The notes: a model not told the origin generated them from the sequence alone. A stretch of 64,000 nt of DNA from Haliclystus octoradiatus (GCA_916610825.1 OU744454.1:14764336-14828335); one strand, 5' to 3'. Shown: positions 47,614 to 62,600, counted from the first letter of the stretch. A program made the numbers and translations.

Positions 47614-50600
47614 CTGAAAGAAAAATCAATAAATTTAGTATCATAATATTATTATAGTATAGACTTTGTAATAATGGCCAGGCACATATACTGCATGGAA
47701 CCATTGGATTTAATATATAATGGCATTTGTTTACTTGGTTAATTGAAATAAAAGAGGTATTCTAGAAATTTGACAACCTTTGCAAATTTTCATATTGAAA
47801 ATGAAAACCGTAAACTTATAGATACAATTTTATTTCAATCATTGAATATTTACATAGCATACCAGTAGATAAAATTTAAATATATGTTTCGGTATACAAT
47901 GAATGTTGTCACCCCTTCAGCAGTTAGATAGATAGATAGATAGATTTAATTTGCATGACAAAAAAAATTAAAAATGCCATGACAGGCAGAATACAGGGTA
48001 AAAGGTTAGTGATACCGCTTATGCACAGCCTAATATAAAACTAAAATTTAGGAATATTTGCAATAGGTGCTGAAATTTACAGTATCCAAATCTGTACGGA
48101 ATTTATTTAAATTTTTATTGAGAACTATAGAGTCTGGAAGACAATTCCACCAAGGAATGACTACTCTCAAGGCAAAGGAATGTTTCACTATCTCAAGACG
48201 AGGCCACATCTATTAGGCCATTTAAAATTTTAAATACAAGGCACAAGTCTTGCTTAAGGCGACAAAGTTCTAATGGTTCAAAATTTAAAAATCTTGAACC
48301 TGTCTTCATAAGAAGTATATTTAATATTTGCGACAATATTTATCATTTAATATAAGTTCTACTAGTTTATTGGGGGAGAGGGGGGGGGTAATTTAGATGT
48401 TCATTTATTAATTAAATACCAGTTAAATTAATAATTGATACTGTTGAAACAGTATATACTTTTTTTTATGCTAACAGAGAGCGAAATTAAAAAATTGGAG
48501 CCCGCGTGATTATCTTACTTAAAAACTGACTATAAGAACAACAGAAAAACGGACGACAAATACACATTGCACACGCATGCTTTCACGTTTATAGGTATAT
48601 ATTACATATTGAACAAAATAGATAATGGGTAGCACGATTTGGATAGTGGCAACTATCATAGGGTCGTTATTTAATACATACAATCGTATAGGTCTATTTG
48701 GTAAAATCCCTCCAGTTCAATATCCCCTTAAAATGTCAAATTTCTACTTGTCATACTCCATACAAACCCTCAAATAGTATCCCACCTCGCTTAATGTCCT
48801 ATATTTCATCTGTATCAGAGGGGATATTAAGCGTTCAATGAACATTACCTGAAAAGCATTCATAATATTCATTTCTATCTTTTCTTGCGTTTTGTACATC
48901 ATGATACGTTCGCCAAATGTAGACAAATCGATCTTCAGAACCGCATAATAAATACTTGCCATTATTACTGTGGTAGCAAAAACAAATCATGACTCATACA
49001 ACAGTCAAGACAAGACCACGAATAAAACACTCCTACCGGGTTGTATCAAGGGAGTAAACCAGAAAAGTAAACTTATGTTTAAACGGGGATAACATCTCAA
49101 ACTAGGATAGTACGGTATTAAAAGTGAAAAATATACGTCCTATAGATGCTGTGTATGGCTAGCGTAGCGATTCCATGTATGGCTAGTAGAAAACTAATCC
49201 ACTACAACAAAGGCGGAACCTGGAAAGATCCGATTGAATCCAAATATTTAGCTCTCTCATCGCATCGCATCAACGGAGGCCATAGCAAACGAACAAGAAG
49301 TTTAAAAAGCAAAAGATGAAGTTGACACCATTGTCAGCTATTGGATTAGGGCAGCGTAAAAAAATTTCTATTGAATCAATCCTTTCTACAAAGGCTACCT
49401 GCATGTTGCGGTCAGTTTGTTGACCTCATATTTATTTACAGCTGGCTGTAATATTGGGGTTTTGCTGCGGTTGCAAGTAGAACTTACTAAGTAAGAACGA
49501 TTACAAGTAACGTCATCACTTGTGTAATCAATCGTTAGTAACATCCCTGTTTGCCTCATCATATGAGTCATACCTGAAACTAGCTTTGATCTGGCTGCTG
49601 ACATTTTGCGATCCTTTGTATTTACAATACAGTGAATGATCTTTTAAGTCATATAAACGTACACGAGAATCATTTGATGACACCAATACCTGAGTAAACA
49701 GAAACAATCAAAACCATTCAACCTTTAAACTCTTTTGAACAGCTTTTTAAATTATTTTTATTGTTTGTAATAATACTTAAATAATATCATCATGATGTTC
49801 AACATTAACTGCTACAGCCTCTAAATATGTAACCATACATCGCTCCCGGCATCGCTATGAGTAATCGTTACAAAAGTAATTGACGACTGTATTTGATTAC
49901 ATTTTCAGTAATTTTGACCTGTAATTATTTTTTTTGAAAAGTAGTTTTATCAGTAATCGTTATTATTTTTGCTAACGGTAACATATTATTTTATAGTTGG
50001 TGTTTTGAGCCCCGGCCATATGAAGCCAACACGATGCAAGCTTTTTTACAAAATCGATGTTGTGAAAATACTGGCTTCATTTAGCCACCCCAGCCAGAAT
50101 TTAGCCAGCTTTGTCACAGCAACGGGAAAGATGCTGTGAAAAAGCTGGCAACATGTTAACTTCACTTGGCCACACCAGCAAACAAATTTAAGCAAAATTT
50201 CGGTGTTGAATTGTATTGGCTGGCACTTTGAAGATGATCAAAACATTTACCAACCCTCTATTGTACTCTTTATATTGGAAATTTTCAAATGATTTTTGTA
50301 TTTCTACGTTGGGAGACACAACTACGACATTTGCAAAGATTGCAAAATGTTAATTACTGGTGTAGTTAGCACATAGACGATTATTATTCTATTCATAATT
50401 CACAAACACTAAATAATGATTCACAAAGTTTCTAAAAAATCGAGTATCGTACTTTTGCAGAAACAGATTAAATAGCTTAAATGAAGGTCAAAATTGCCAA
50501 CAATTATCATTGCATTCATCCAAATTGCACTTATCCGAAATTGTTTAACAAGGTTTGACACCAAAATGATTTATAAATAATTATAGGGTTTCAAAGCCAG

Positions 50601-53600
50601 GTGGCAGATAAGCGAGCATTTCACTTATCCGAATTGCACTTGAGCACAGATTAAAACGACCAGATACGGCACTAAACGTTCGAAAATTGTGATTGGTCAA
50701 ATAACGGCCATTATGTTTGTTGCCTATTTTTGACGCATTTCATCGTTGTCCATTTCGATTTTAGCACGTAACTGCAGCCAGGCCATCAAGGGGCAACATA
50801 CATAATGGCGGCCGACAACAATTGAATTCGAAAATACAATGAATTCGACTTCTAGTGCCGTATCTGGTCGTTATAATCTGTGCGCTTGAGTGAGTTACAC
50901 TGCAGTATTACCTTGTCTTCACCAGGCATAGGTTCGATGCCACTGATTTTTCTTCCTATAGCATTTTTACCTCGTGTTGATCGAACAGTTACTTGAGTAT
51001 GATACTTTAAACGCTGAAAAGAGATTATATATTAAACAAAAGTTTTATCCCAAGTTGTAAATTTAGAAACAATAATGAGATAAAGACCGGATAAATAACT
51101 TTCTGCGACTCGGAGTTTCACGCTTTACGGGATTTGGAACAGTATATGTACCATTTTGGAGCAGAAATAACGCCACGCTCTATACTTTTCAAACAATGCA
51201 GCAGACTATAAGGAAATTGGTTGTTAATATATCATGGGAAATAAATTCCAAATACTTTTATCCCAGACTGTTTGAAATGCTTTATTGAACTTATGTGACC
51301 ATATATCTGTATTTATGTGTTTCCTCTGAAAAATAATGTTTTCTGTCGCGGCAACTCTTGATATTATTACGCCTTCCTTGTGCCTCATGACGCAACAGCA
51401 CTCGTATTTATATTACCCATCTTGCACAGAAAATGTATAATTATTGATTTATAAAATAGAAATATCTCATATGTTTCTAACAAATTCTTTCCTGTCCATC
51501 TATAATAACGTGTATCGTTCAATATTGCCGTAAATTATCACGCGTCTCGTTCAATATTGCCGTAAATTATCACGCTTTTCGTTCAATATGGCCGTCAATT
51601 ATCACGCTTTTCGTTCAATATGGCCGTAAATTATCACGCGTCTCGTTCAACATTGCCGTAAATTATTACGCATATAAATCGGTATTTTGAGAAAAACTAA
51701 AGGAGTCGAACAATGATTCGAAGTAATACTATGAACAATGGACCCGGGGAAGGGGATAACTCCCATACTGTTGCTATACGGGACGTGACACTTTTTTGGG
51801 GTCCATATCCCAGTTGAGAAATTATACTTTTTGGGTAGAAAATTTAGAAATATTAAACGTTTTGGGTCCCATTTCGATTTTCTAGAGAATTTGGGAAAAA
51901 ACTGAGTTTGAAGGCTGAAAACTAAAAACTGGATTTGAATTTTTACCCATAAAAATGGAACATTCCGGCATAGAGCCTATGTGGAAGTACCCTCACTGGA
52001 CTTTTTGGGTAGCATTTTCAAGTTTTTAGATCAATTTGGGTAGCTCTTAAAGGGGATTGTCGGGAATTGTCGGGTTCTCCTTCACATTTTTCCAAAGTGG
52101 CACTCCCCATCAATGCGTCACTTGGAGTTACCCCCGTCCCGGGACAATGGAGTAGGACCATGTCCCCCAGAAATCGCTTGTAACAGCCGAATCATGATAT
52201 CCGGATTGATTTCGGATCACAAATTAAAAAGTGTTTGTTGTTGCGATGTATTGGTAAGGTTTTGATATTAGGGTTTTGATGACAGCTTCACTCGTTCTAT
52301 TTTATAATATATATACGTATTATTATACCTCTGTGTCATAAAATATACATCTTCCATCGTAAGTGCCGACCACAGCTAATTTACCATCTTGACAGAAATT
52401 AGCAGCAGTAATTAGTCGAGTTCCTGGAACACAAACAAATCAGTAGAATGGATATTGAAAAATGAAAAAAAAATTGTACGAAGAGAAGTTCAAGCAAATT
52501 TTTCACTGATAAACATTATCTAACTATCGAATTAATTTTTTTTCTTCATCATTGTACTGTAACATACAATGAGTTACTACATAACTGATATTGATAATAT
52601 AATGTATTTATAAGAGTTAATGTTGATGGAGGTTGACCACTGCCAGGGAGATGATGACTTTGATACGTGTATAATAATAATGACAGAGCCTCTATGACAG
52701 GACCAACCTCACTCGGTGATGGTTGAAGATGAAGAGAGTGATTTACATTATTAAATATTTATTAGTAAATTACATATAAAGCCTATAAAAATTGAACTAA
52801 TTGATCTCGAATATGCTAAAGTTCGTATAAGGAGAAATCTAAAAAAAACTATGAAAACAATGAATATTGAAAATCTAAAAAATTTTAGCTCTAATTGAGT
52901 CGCCTTGAACATTTAATGTTGGCTTGAGTTCACGAATGGCCAAGATTTCATGAACTAAACAGTCAAATTTATTATTTTTAAATCTATCAAAATTATTTAT
53001 CACTATAAATTTGTAATTTTAAAATTAATAAAATATTCACTTGAGAATGGCACAAGAAACTGTGTTGAAACGTTTTGAGAAATCAGTTGTGTTCATATTC
53101 TGTGTCAATATAATATATGTATTTGATATAATGTTTGATGGAGGTTGGCCACTGTCAGGGAGATGATGAACTTGATACGTGTGTAACGATGATGGCAGAG
53201 CCTCTATGACAGGACCAACCTCATTCGGTGATGGTTGAAGATGAAGAGAGTGATTTACATATTGACAGGCGACATATACAGATTTACAGGAAGTACGTTT
53301 ACAAAGACTAGGATATAATACATGCACGCTACAGTATCAATAATGGGAACAGGAAAATCGCTCTGCAGTCTGCAGCGCCATGATTTTCCTCCAAACATTA
53401 TCACAACTATTCAGTCCTAACATCTGAAAACAATTCTTCTTGGAAGCAATAGCACGGTAATTTAGGGCTGGGTTTTAAACACACACACACGTCTACATCG
53501 ATGACGGGAAAAATAATCAATTTTATTGCTTGTCAATTGTTAACTTGTCTTTACTGGGAGTCAGGGGCCGTGATGGCAATAGGGGGGGGGGGGGAGGGTC

Positions 53601-56600
53601 GGAGTTTATTGTCAGTTTGATAATTTCAATTGTTCCTGCTTTCTCCAATGGGAAAACTTCGGGACAATACTATTCAATTATCTAATATTAAATGTGAATC
53701 ATCTAGAGTTTCAGACCGCCTTAATCGGTGATGAAAATTTTTTTTGCATAGTTACTAGAATCATTTGATAACAAATAAGAGTTCAAACCTGTTCCATCGA
53801 TTTCGTTCCATAATGCAACTTTCTTTTCTGGAATATTCCATAGTCGTAATTTACCATCTAAAGAGCCGCTTAGGAAATAACGATCATCCTACAAAAAAAT
53901 ATTTACATTTGACTATAAAGACGATTTAAAACGTTTTAATATCAAGCAATGAGCAGAAAATATAGAAATATACAAACAAATTTGATATACAGATAGACAC
54001 ACGCATTAAATAACAGGATTATTTTCATAAAAAGTTTATAGGGCCGTTAAAAGTAACGGATGGAAGGGCTTTCAAGTTCACTGTAAAAAATATAGTAATA
54101 TAGTATAGTAATGGATTCCGTTTCACTATGGTAATGGATTGAAACGGAATTGCCCTACCAATGGTACAGACATCACTACTTCATTTATAGAACAGTGGCT
54201 CCTTTTAGTTAATGCAAAGAAAAATATTTGGCTATCGCGCCTTTCAGGCTTAAAGTTGAGAAATGAATTTCATTTATCAAGCCACAAGAAGTGTAGTGAG
54301 TTAGTGCATCGCGCTGTTCATGTACCATATTCGAAGACTGAGCGCAAAGGCTGCAGGTCAATTTTATACTTTTTAATACAAATATATCAATATATGTAAA
54401 TGCTGTTTATTGAACTCAGTAGTGTCACACAGATCAAATTCAACAGTATCATGACAGATATGCCTTGATTGCTGATGAACAGCTATCCTTGCAAAATTCA
54501 GGTCATGATACGCCGCAAACAACCATATTCATCAATCATAAAGGTCTGGATCATTCCATCAGCCATCGAAGATGGTACTCATTTGATGTCTTAGACAAAG
54601 TCGAGGATCAGTTAACCGTTGAGGGAATTGAATCATAGTCAAGGAGACATGATCATATCTGGAGTCCGCTTGCTTTGCTATCTGAGCAAATCCGCTCGTG
54701 AGCTTCAAATAATAGTCCAATAGACCTGTGCAAAAATACACTTAAACCTGAAACAAATTGCAACACAAATTGTTTTTGCACAGATACATAGTATAATCCT
54801 CATTGAATGACATATCAAAAATCGACATAAATCTATGCCTGCAAAAATATATAATTTTGATGTTGAAGACAGTGATTTTGATGTTAAAAATCGTGATTTT
54901 CTTGCTAACGAAAACGAAGGCGCTGAGTTGTTTTTCTACCTTAGGAACCTGGACCTGAGCTCAAAACAATGGCATAATGGCAACCAGATTTTACAATTTT
55001 TATCTAAATTTTCGTTGGACTCTGAGCTTGAACTGCGTTTAAACCTACATAGCTTTTGCCTACAACGGATATATAATATACCTCCATCGATTTAAATAAC
55101 ATGATAAAAAGGTGAGTAACTGATAGCCTATCATTATTTCTTTCCTTGCTTGTTATTATTATTAAGCATAATTGTTTCAGATTCAGCATAGACTAAACAT
55201 CCAATAGGCCTAACGCCTAAAGGCATCCATATGAAATTATGAAGCCAATTGAAATAGACATGTTTATAGTAGGAGTTCCTTTACTGTATTTCCTAACAGG
55301 AACTACCGTAGGCGTACTGAATAATTATACCTCGTTAGGGTAGCCATAATATATTATGACATAGACATATACTTGTTACTTCTGTGCCACAGACTCATTG
55401 CACAATAGTGACAGATGACAAGGCCTACCGTTCAAGGAGATCGAAACCTGTTGTAATATTCAAACGGAACTGTTGCATTGCTGATAAACTCTACTGTATT
55501 TAAAGTATGATTAACTAACCAGTATCATTTTAGTCCACTAAACTATAAATCTCAATGATCAAGATAGAAAATATATTTTACGTTGTTTATGTTGTGACAT
55601 GTGAATTGCCATTTTGTCTGCACTGCTATGGCTTCTGAGATTGAAGCGTTTTGTATAATATGTAAAGAACTGTTGGGTAACAGCAGTGGTGAGATTGCAA
55701 AATTGGGTGAAAAAGGCTGTAATGGAATAAACAATGCTGCTGCTGAACGGGGAGATTTTAATTTGAAGGCATTGATTGGAAACAGAGTGCACATAGAATG
55801 CAGGAAAAAGTATGTAAATAAATTGTTAATAGCCAGAGAAAAAAAGATTGACAAATGAGCAGAAATAATACCTTCTGGGCAGAAATTGTTAAGATCTGAA
55901 TTAAAAGTATTTAAATTTGGTACTGATTGTTTTTATTGCGGAGAAGAAGTGTCATTTACAAGACAGATGCACCGGAAGTCATTTTGTGTCAGAGTGCTAG
56001 AAGTGAAGGATGCTGTAATGGGAGCATGTATGAAAAGAAGCGATGAATGGTCCAGGATTGTGAAAGCAAGATTGGAGTCTGTTATTGATTTACCCGCAGC
56101 TGATGCCTTGTACCATCAATCTTGCAGTGTCAATTTTAGAACACAAAAGGGCGTACCGATACAATTTGACAATGAACCAGCAGCTAAGAGAAAAAAAAGT
56201 GGAAGACCTGAAAACCATGGCAGGCGTGAAGCATTCTTGAATGTAGTCAAATTTCTTGAAGAGCATGATGATGAGCAAATTACAATAAATAGTTTAATTG
56301 AAATAATGGCAAATTATCTTGCTAATACATCAGATGAAGAACCATATAGCCGCACTTATATGAAAAGCCAACTGATTGAATATTTTGGTGATAACATCTT
56401 GATCACTGCAGTAGATGGAAAGTCAACTGTTGTAACCTTGCGCAAGACTGGTTATGCAATTTTACAGCAGTTTCATGAATCTAATTGTAATAATACTACT
56501 TCAGAAAAAGAAAGTATAATTGTAACTGCTGCAAAACTAATTCTAAGTGATATAAAATCCATCACCTCTTCCCATGACTTTTATCCCTCGAGTAGCACCG

Positions 56601-59600
56601 TGGCAAATGTTTCAAACTGTTTGGATTTTCTACCAGAAACTTTATTAATATTTTTGAAAACCATGATTGTATCAAAACATTCTGATGTGAAAATTGCATC
56701 CATTGGTCAAGCTTTGATGCAGGCATCAAGACCCCGAGCTATCTTGGCCCCTTGCAAGTTGGTCTTGCTATTCAGTTACAGCATAGATATGCATCTAGAG
56801 TACTTATTGACTCTCTGAATTCTCAGCGATTTTGTTCTTCATATGACGAGGTTAAAAAATTTATAAACAATGCTGCCGTTCATCAAGAAACAAAAATTCC
56901 TAATTATGATACTGAATTTATACAATATGTTGCTGATAATGTCGATCATGACATTAGAACTATTGATGGCAATAATACTTTTCATGGAATGGGAATGATA
57001 GTCACTATCACTCCTGGAACTTTATTAGATGCATCAGTACCACGAAAAAATATTAAACCTGTAGATGTTGCTATTGCTGGGAAGCTTGATATTTTTTATC
57101 AAAATGTGGTTGTCTCGTGTAAAGAACAAAATAAATATATAAAGCGTAAGGTGATAAATTTTATCAAAGATGAAACTTTTAATTTAGAATTATTGTTCAA
57201 ATCGTCTGCATTGTTTGGTGAATTACGTCCTTCATGGTCTGGCTTTATGCAACATATACATAATGGTTCAACTCATCCTGGAAAATCATCTGTATTATTT
57301 CTACCTATGATAAACATGAAATCAACTGATGCTACATGTATATTTTCTACATTAAAATTTATTAGCAAACATGCACATTTTCATAACACTACAGCCATTT
57401 TAACTTTTGATCAACCGTTATGGTGGAAAGCGTATCATATAATTCGCAATGAACCTGAGGGTATTGACTTGAGCAATATATTTTTACGTCTTCGTGGTTT
57501 TCATTTAGCTATGAGTTTTCTTGGTAGTATAGGACATTTGATGGGTGGATCTGGTATTGAAGAGATACTAAATTTAATTTATGCTCCAAATGCTGTAAAA
57601 CATATGCTTACAGGCAAAGCAATTTCCAGAGCAATTAGAGGTCGTTTTTTGATTGATAATGTATTGAACATTTTGCTATTTGCTGATATTTTCAAATTAA
57701 ATAATCAAAACAGTGAACAATCTGATGCTAGCATTTCAACAGATTCAGTTACTTCTAAAGATGATTTATATGAACATCTTGTACTTTCTGTACATAAAAC
57801 TGAAGATATTGAAAAACTGAATGGGTTATATACCAAATTAATGTCAAATGAGCTTTGTGCCACCAAAGTAAATGAAAACAAAATTTTTGGTGATATTGCT
57901 CAAAAATTGGAAAATTTAAAGAAGACCATGTCGGGAGACCGTACTGCTTCTTTATGGTTGATGTACATGGATATGATAGATCTTCTGAAATTATATATTA
58001 AAGCTGAGCGGCTAGGGAATTGGTTGATTCATGTACAAACTATGTCTGAAATGATCCCTTACTTGATTGCTACTGGTCATAACCATTTTACTAAATCAAT
58101 AAGATTATATTTGCAATCAATTGATAATTTTGAACAAGAAAATCCAGAAATGTACAAGAAATTGAAGGAAGGTTACCATGTTGTAAGAAGGAGTGACAGA
58201 GAGTGGTCAGGTATTTGGACTGATTTGGCAATTGAGCAGATTTTGATGCGTAGCTGAAAACAAGTGGTGGCTTAACTAGAGGCAGTGGCTTTGATGAGCA
58301 GCAAAGATTGTCATGGATTTTATCTATGCCAGCATGTGCAGAATTCAATAGAGTAATGCTAGAACTTACAGGTGTGAGTTATAAAACTGGTGAGCAGAAC
58401 AAAGATTTGTCTGAAGCTAGACAAACAAAAGATTTATGTGACTTAAAAACGATATTATACGAGTTGTATTCACGAAATCCATTTAGTGGGTTCAATCTTC
58501 TAACTAACTTGATTACAGGTGTTGTCGCAAACGAAAAGGCAAACCCACACCTTGCAAAGTCCATTGGCTGTAAAGCCTTTTCAACTATGGATGGACAGCT
58601 TGTTTCTGAATATGTGTTTAAAAAAAATATGACTGTGGTTACAATGACATCAAAAACGTTAATTAAGTTGGATGGACAAGAAATTCATGTGGATCCACAA
58701 CTTTTATTCCAGAGATTAATTTTAGCCTCTAGGCTTAGTTTAGATCTACAAAGTATATTCAGATATGAACTTTGCACGTTCCCATCTTCATTATTTGATA
58801 CAAGTTTGATGCTTCGTGAAGCCCACAAAGCAGATTTTGCAGATAAAGTATGGGAATTAGCTAAATCTCCTATCAATTTAGTAGAAAATGTTGAACAATT
58901 TGTACTAGATGGAGGAGCTCTGCTCCATAGAATTATATGGCCATCAAAAAGTACCTTTGGAGATATCTGTGTGTTGTATTGTAAATATGTAAAGAAAAAA
59001 TATGGATATCCAATAATTGTCTTTGACGGCTACAGGGAAGAGTTATCTACCAAATCTGTTACCCATCAGCGTAGGAAACAAAGTAAAATGGGATTAAGAG
59101 TTAAAATAGCAAAAGACCTGATTTGTACAATTAAAAAAGACGACTTCCTTTCAAATGTAGAAAATAAACAAGATTTTCTACTGATGTTGTCCGAGTATCT
59201 TCTTGAATCTCGGTGTCTTTGTTTTCATGCATCTGGTGATGCAGACAGCCTTATTGTGGCAAAAGCAATAGAAAGTTCCAGGTATCAGAATACTGTTTTG
59301 GTTGGCGACGATACTGATTTGTTAATTTTATTATGTTATCATGCAAATGACCTATTATCACATGATCTGTATTTTAAGCCAGAAAAAAAAAAACTCAAAT
59401 AAAAACCGTACGTGGAAAATAAAATTGGTTAGAGAGCTCTTAGGTGAAGATTTATGTGACAATATGTTATTTTTGCATGCTTTTCTCGGTTGTGATACTA
59501 CCTCAAGAGTGTTTGGATTTGGAAAAGGTGTATCCTTGAAAAAGTTTAAATCTGATAAAAATTTTCAAAATTCAGCAGAAATTTTTACTAAGAAATTAAT

Positions 59601-62600
59601 GACTAAAGATGCTATATCTGCAGCAGGGGAGCAGGCACTTTTGGCTTTATATGGTGGTTCTCAAAAAGAAACACTTGACATACTACGTTATCGCCGCTAT
59701 TGTGAAAAGGTTGCAAAATGCAAAGTTGAAGTCAAACCAGAGCAACTACCACCAACGTCAGCTGCTGCAAAGCAACACTCATATCGAGTATACCTACAAG
59801 TTCAGCAATGGATAGACATTGAGTGTGATTTGCTACCAACTGAGTGGGGCTGGAAACTCTCCAATGGAAAAGTTTTACCCGTGATGACAGATCTTCCGCC
59901 AGCACCTGATTCAATTTTGCGCATTGTTAGATGCAACTGTTTAAGTGATTGCAGTAGTATGCGCTGCACATGTAAAAAACATAATTTAGAATTGCTCTCC
60001 TTTTTGTGGACATTGCAAAGGATCTGACTGTGCAAATTCGCAATTACCAGTTCATGACGTCAATGATGTTAACATTGATTGTTCAAGCAACACAGACCAA
60101 TAGATATCTAGATAGATAGTTTCTTCTAATTTCATAATTTTATACTTGAATATTTTGAGATGGGCTGAAGTATAGTTACTGATAATAATAATGTAAATAT
60201 TAATAGCAACTGCTATTACTCACAGTAAGTCAGCATTACAATTTAAAGATATTGAAAAATATAGCTGATCAAACATCTTATTTTGTCTATCATTTTATTG
60301 CAGATAAATACGTCAAAAGTCATGCAATCCATATCATTGTTATATATAGCTTTAAAGTAAATACAATTTAGTATTACAGTTTATTTTAATCATCTATGTT
60401 TGATTCTGCTTTGTAAATACTGTTTAAAATAATTTAATAGTTCAACCGATCGTTGGCACATAAATTAGTTGTTTTTATTGATCTCTTTACTGCCTCAATT
60501 AATACTTTATTTTTTGAAAATTTCAATTCTTACTTCATCCTAGTGAAGCTTAGACCCTGAGGTTGAATTACATAACATTTGTTCTAAATTTGAAAATCAT
60601 CAAGTCCAATAAACGTCTGATACTACCTTAGCCTCGTTTTCATGTCTTCATTGTAAGCCCCTAATCTTAAAATCTTAATTCTGACACTTTGCATGGGTAG
60701 ATTTTTTTAGATTTTTTTTAGACACTCTTCTGTACCCTCTAAACAAGTCTGTGCAAAAAGAATTTGTGTTGCAATTTGTTTCAGGTCATCCACAGGTCTA
60801 TTGGACTATAACGTTTACAGGATTTCTAAACCAAGTGGAAAATATTTCTTACAAGATAATATTGGTGATGGAATCACTTCGAGGGAATTGAGCCGAAAAT
60901 AACGAGAATTGATTTTTTCTTTTTTTACCAGCATAACAATGCGGGATTATGAATATTTGGCTACAGGAAAGCCAAATACCAAAGTAATTCAATTAATAGA
61001 CTGTTTTGTGTTGAAAATTAAAATTTTAGAAATTTGAGCATTCAAATTTCATTTGCAATCTATTTCATCACTCTTCGGCATATAAGCTACAGTTCAAAGA
61101 GGTTTATATTACAGTATTTCAAACAGAGTTCCAAAAAGGTTTTCCAACCAACAAAACATTACATCACACGCAAGATAGAACAAAATAGAACCAAACATTA
61201 CAACAATACAATATACCAATTTATATAAATAATATTTTGTAGATAATTCCAAACAGAAAATCATCATATCATAAAATATTGAATACATAAATTTTGTATA
61301 TCACACATAATCATATTTTGTATTAGCAATTAATAAATTATAATTCTTACCCTTGGATGAAATGCAATTGCAGTAACAAAATCAACATGCTGAAAACAAC
61401 AAAGACATTCTTGCCGGGAAATATGCCATAACCTGTGATTTAGGAAAAGTAAAAAAGAAATATAATAAGGGATTACATCACTCTGGTGAGTGGGTTAATT
61501 GGAATTCAGACCCACAGATTTGTTGTTACAGAACGAGTGGGTCTAAATTTTGGTGACAAAATGATGTAATCGTTTAAATAATCATGTAACACAAGTTTTA
61601 TCTGGAATTTCAATCATTGTTAATCAATTTCACTACAATCATCTGCTTTCTAATTTAATGGGTCATTAAATTTTTCCTTAAATTTATTTTGAATAAATTT
61701 GCTATAATTATCATTTGAAATAAAACACCATTGAATTTAATATTATGTTTTTTTATTTGTTGACATGTTTAAATTAATGTAGAGCTATAGTGATATTTAG
61801 AATAAAATATTGAAACTTCAAGATGTTGCTTTTCGTATTATTGTAAGTTGAATCTTTAATTACATGGTAAATTTCTTGTATTGATTCATACAAATTTCTC
61901 GCAGCTCAACGCAGTTACAAAACACGTTTTCTGTCCTATAAGTTGGGTTAAAACTGTCGAGTATAAAAAAAACAGGTATATAGGGCTATAAAAAGTGAAG
62001 TTTATAAATTGTTTAACACCCTTGTTATTCATGTGCCATATGCTGTGTATATATCGTAATCAATTTTAATTAAATTCTCATCATCAAGATGACAAACGAG
62101 TTTAAATATGTATCTTAAGTTCAAGAGCTAGAGTATGTCATACACAATCGACAGTATTCAAGCATTTTATAGGTATATAATGTAATGTAATTCAAATAAA
62201 AACCTGACTGTCTTGTCCATTGATGATGAAAGGATAAAATAATTCTAAAAATAAAAAGGAAAAGAAAACTAAGTACAGTACACTATATGACAATTAGACA
62301 AAGGGATATAGGAGCAAGATATAATAATAATAATGATAATAAACTTTATTTATTTATAGAGCGCTATTTCCAATAGTTGCTCAATATCGCTTTACTTGTT
62401 ATAATATTATATATATATTTTTATTTTAGTATATTTTTTATTTTATTTTCAAGCAGTGGTGTAAATAAGTTAAAAGTTGGTTACAAAATATACTGCAAAT
62501 ACTTTAACATTTAAAACTAATTTTAAAAAGACTCGTTTTTATTAATTGTTTAAAAGTTTCAATTGATATTGCCTATTTTGCTTCTCATGCGAGATTGTTC

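Larger units (their letters stand above)
54713..60808 (+). mobile_element. 6.1-kb DNA transposon with long TIRs, probable Academ superfamily
   Basis: Terminal inverted repeats start TAGTCCAATAGACCTGTG at both ends. After a spacer of unequal length they continue with ACCTGAAACAAATTGCAACA and TTTTTGCACAGA (54713-54785 and 60757-60808). TAA at 54710-54712 and 60809-60811 fits a 3-bp target duplication. The single large gene inside encodes an XPG/FEN-like nuclease with zinc-binding motifs. That pairing, with 3- to 4-bp duplications, is what I recall for Academ elements lacking the helicase. It sits in a WDR44 intron in opposite orientation. Its gene is broken, so this copy is inactive. Confidence 0.78.

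Noticed and set aside
51516..51671. CRISPR-like array of evenly spaced 32-bp units
   Set aside because: The whole 32 bp repeats with no variable spacers, and the context is an animal intron.
54139..54399. 86-codon plus-strand frame
   Set aside because: No motif, start context or splice partner; it lies in a WDR44 intron next to repeats.
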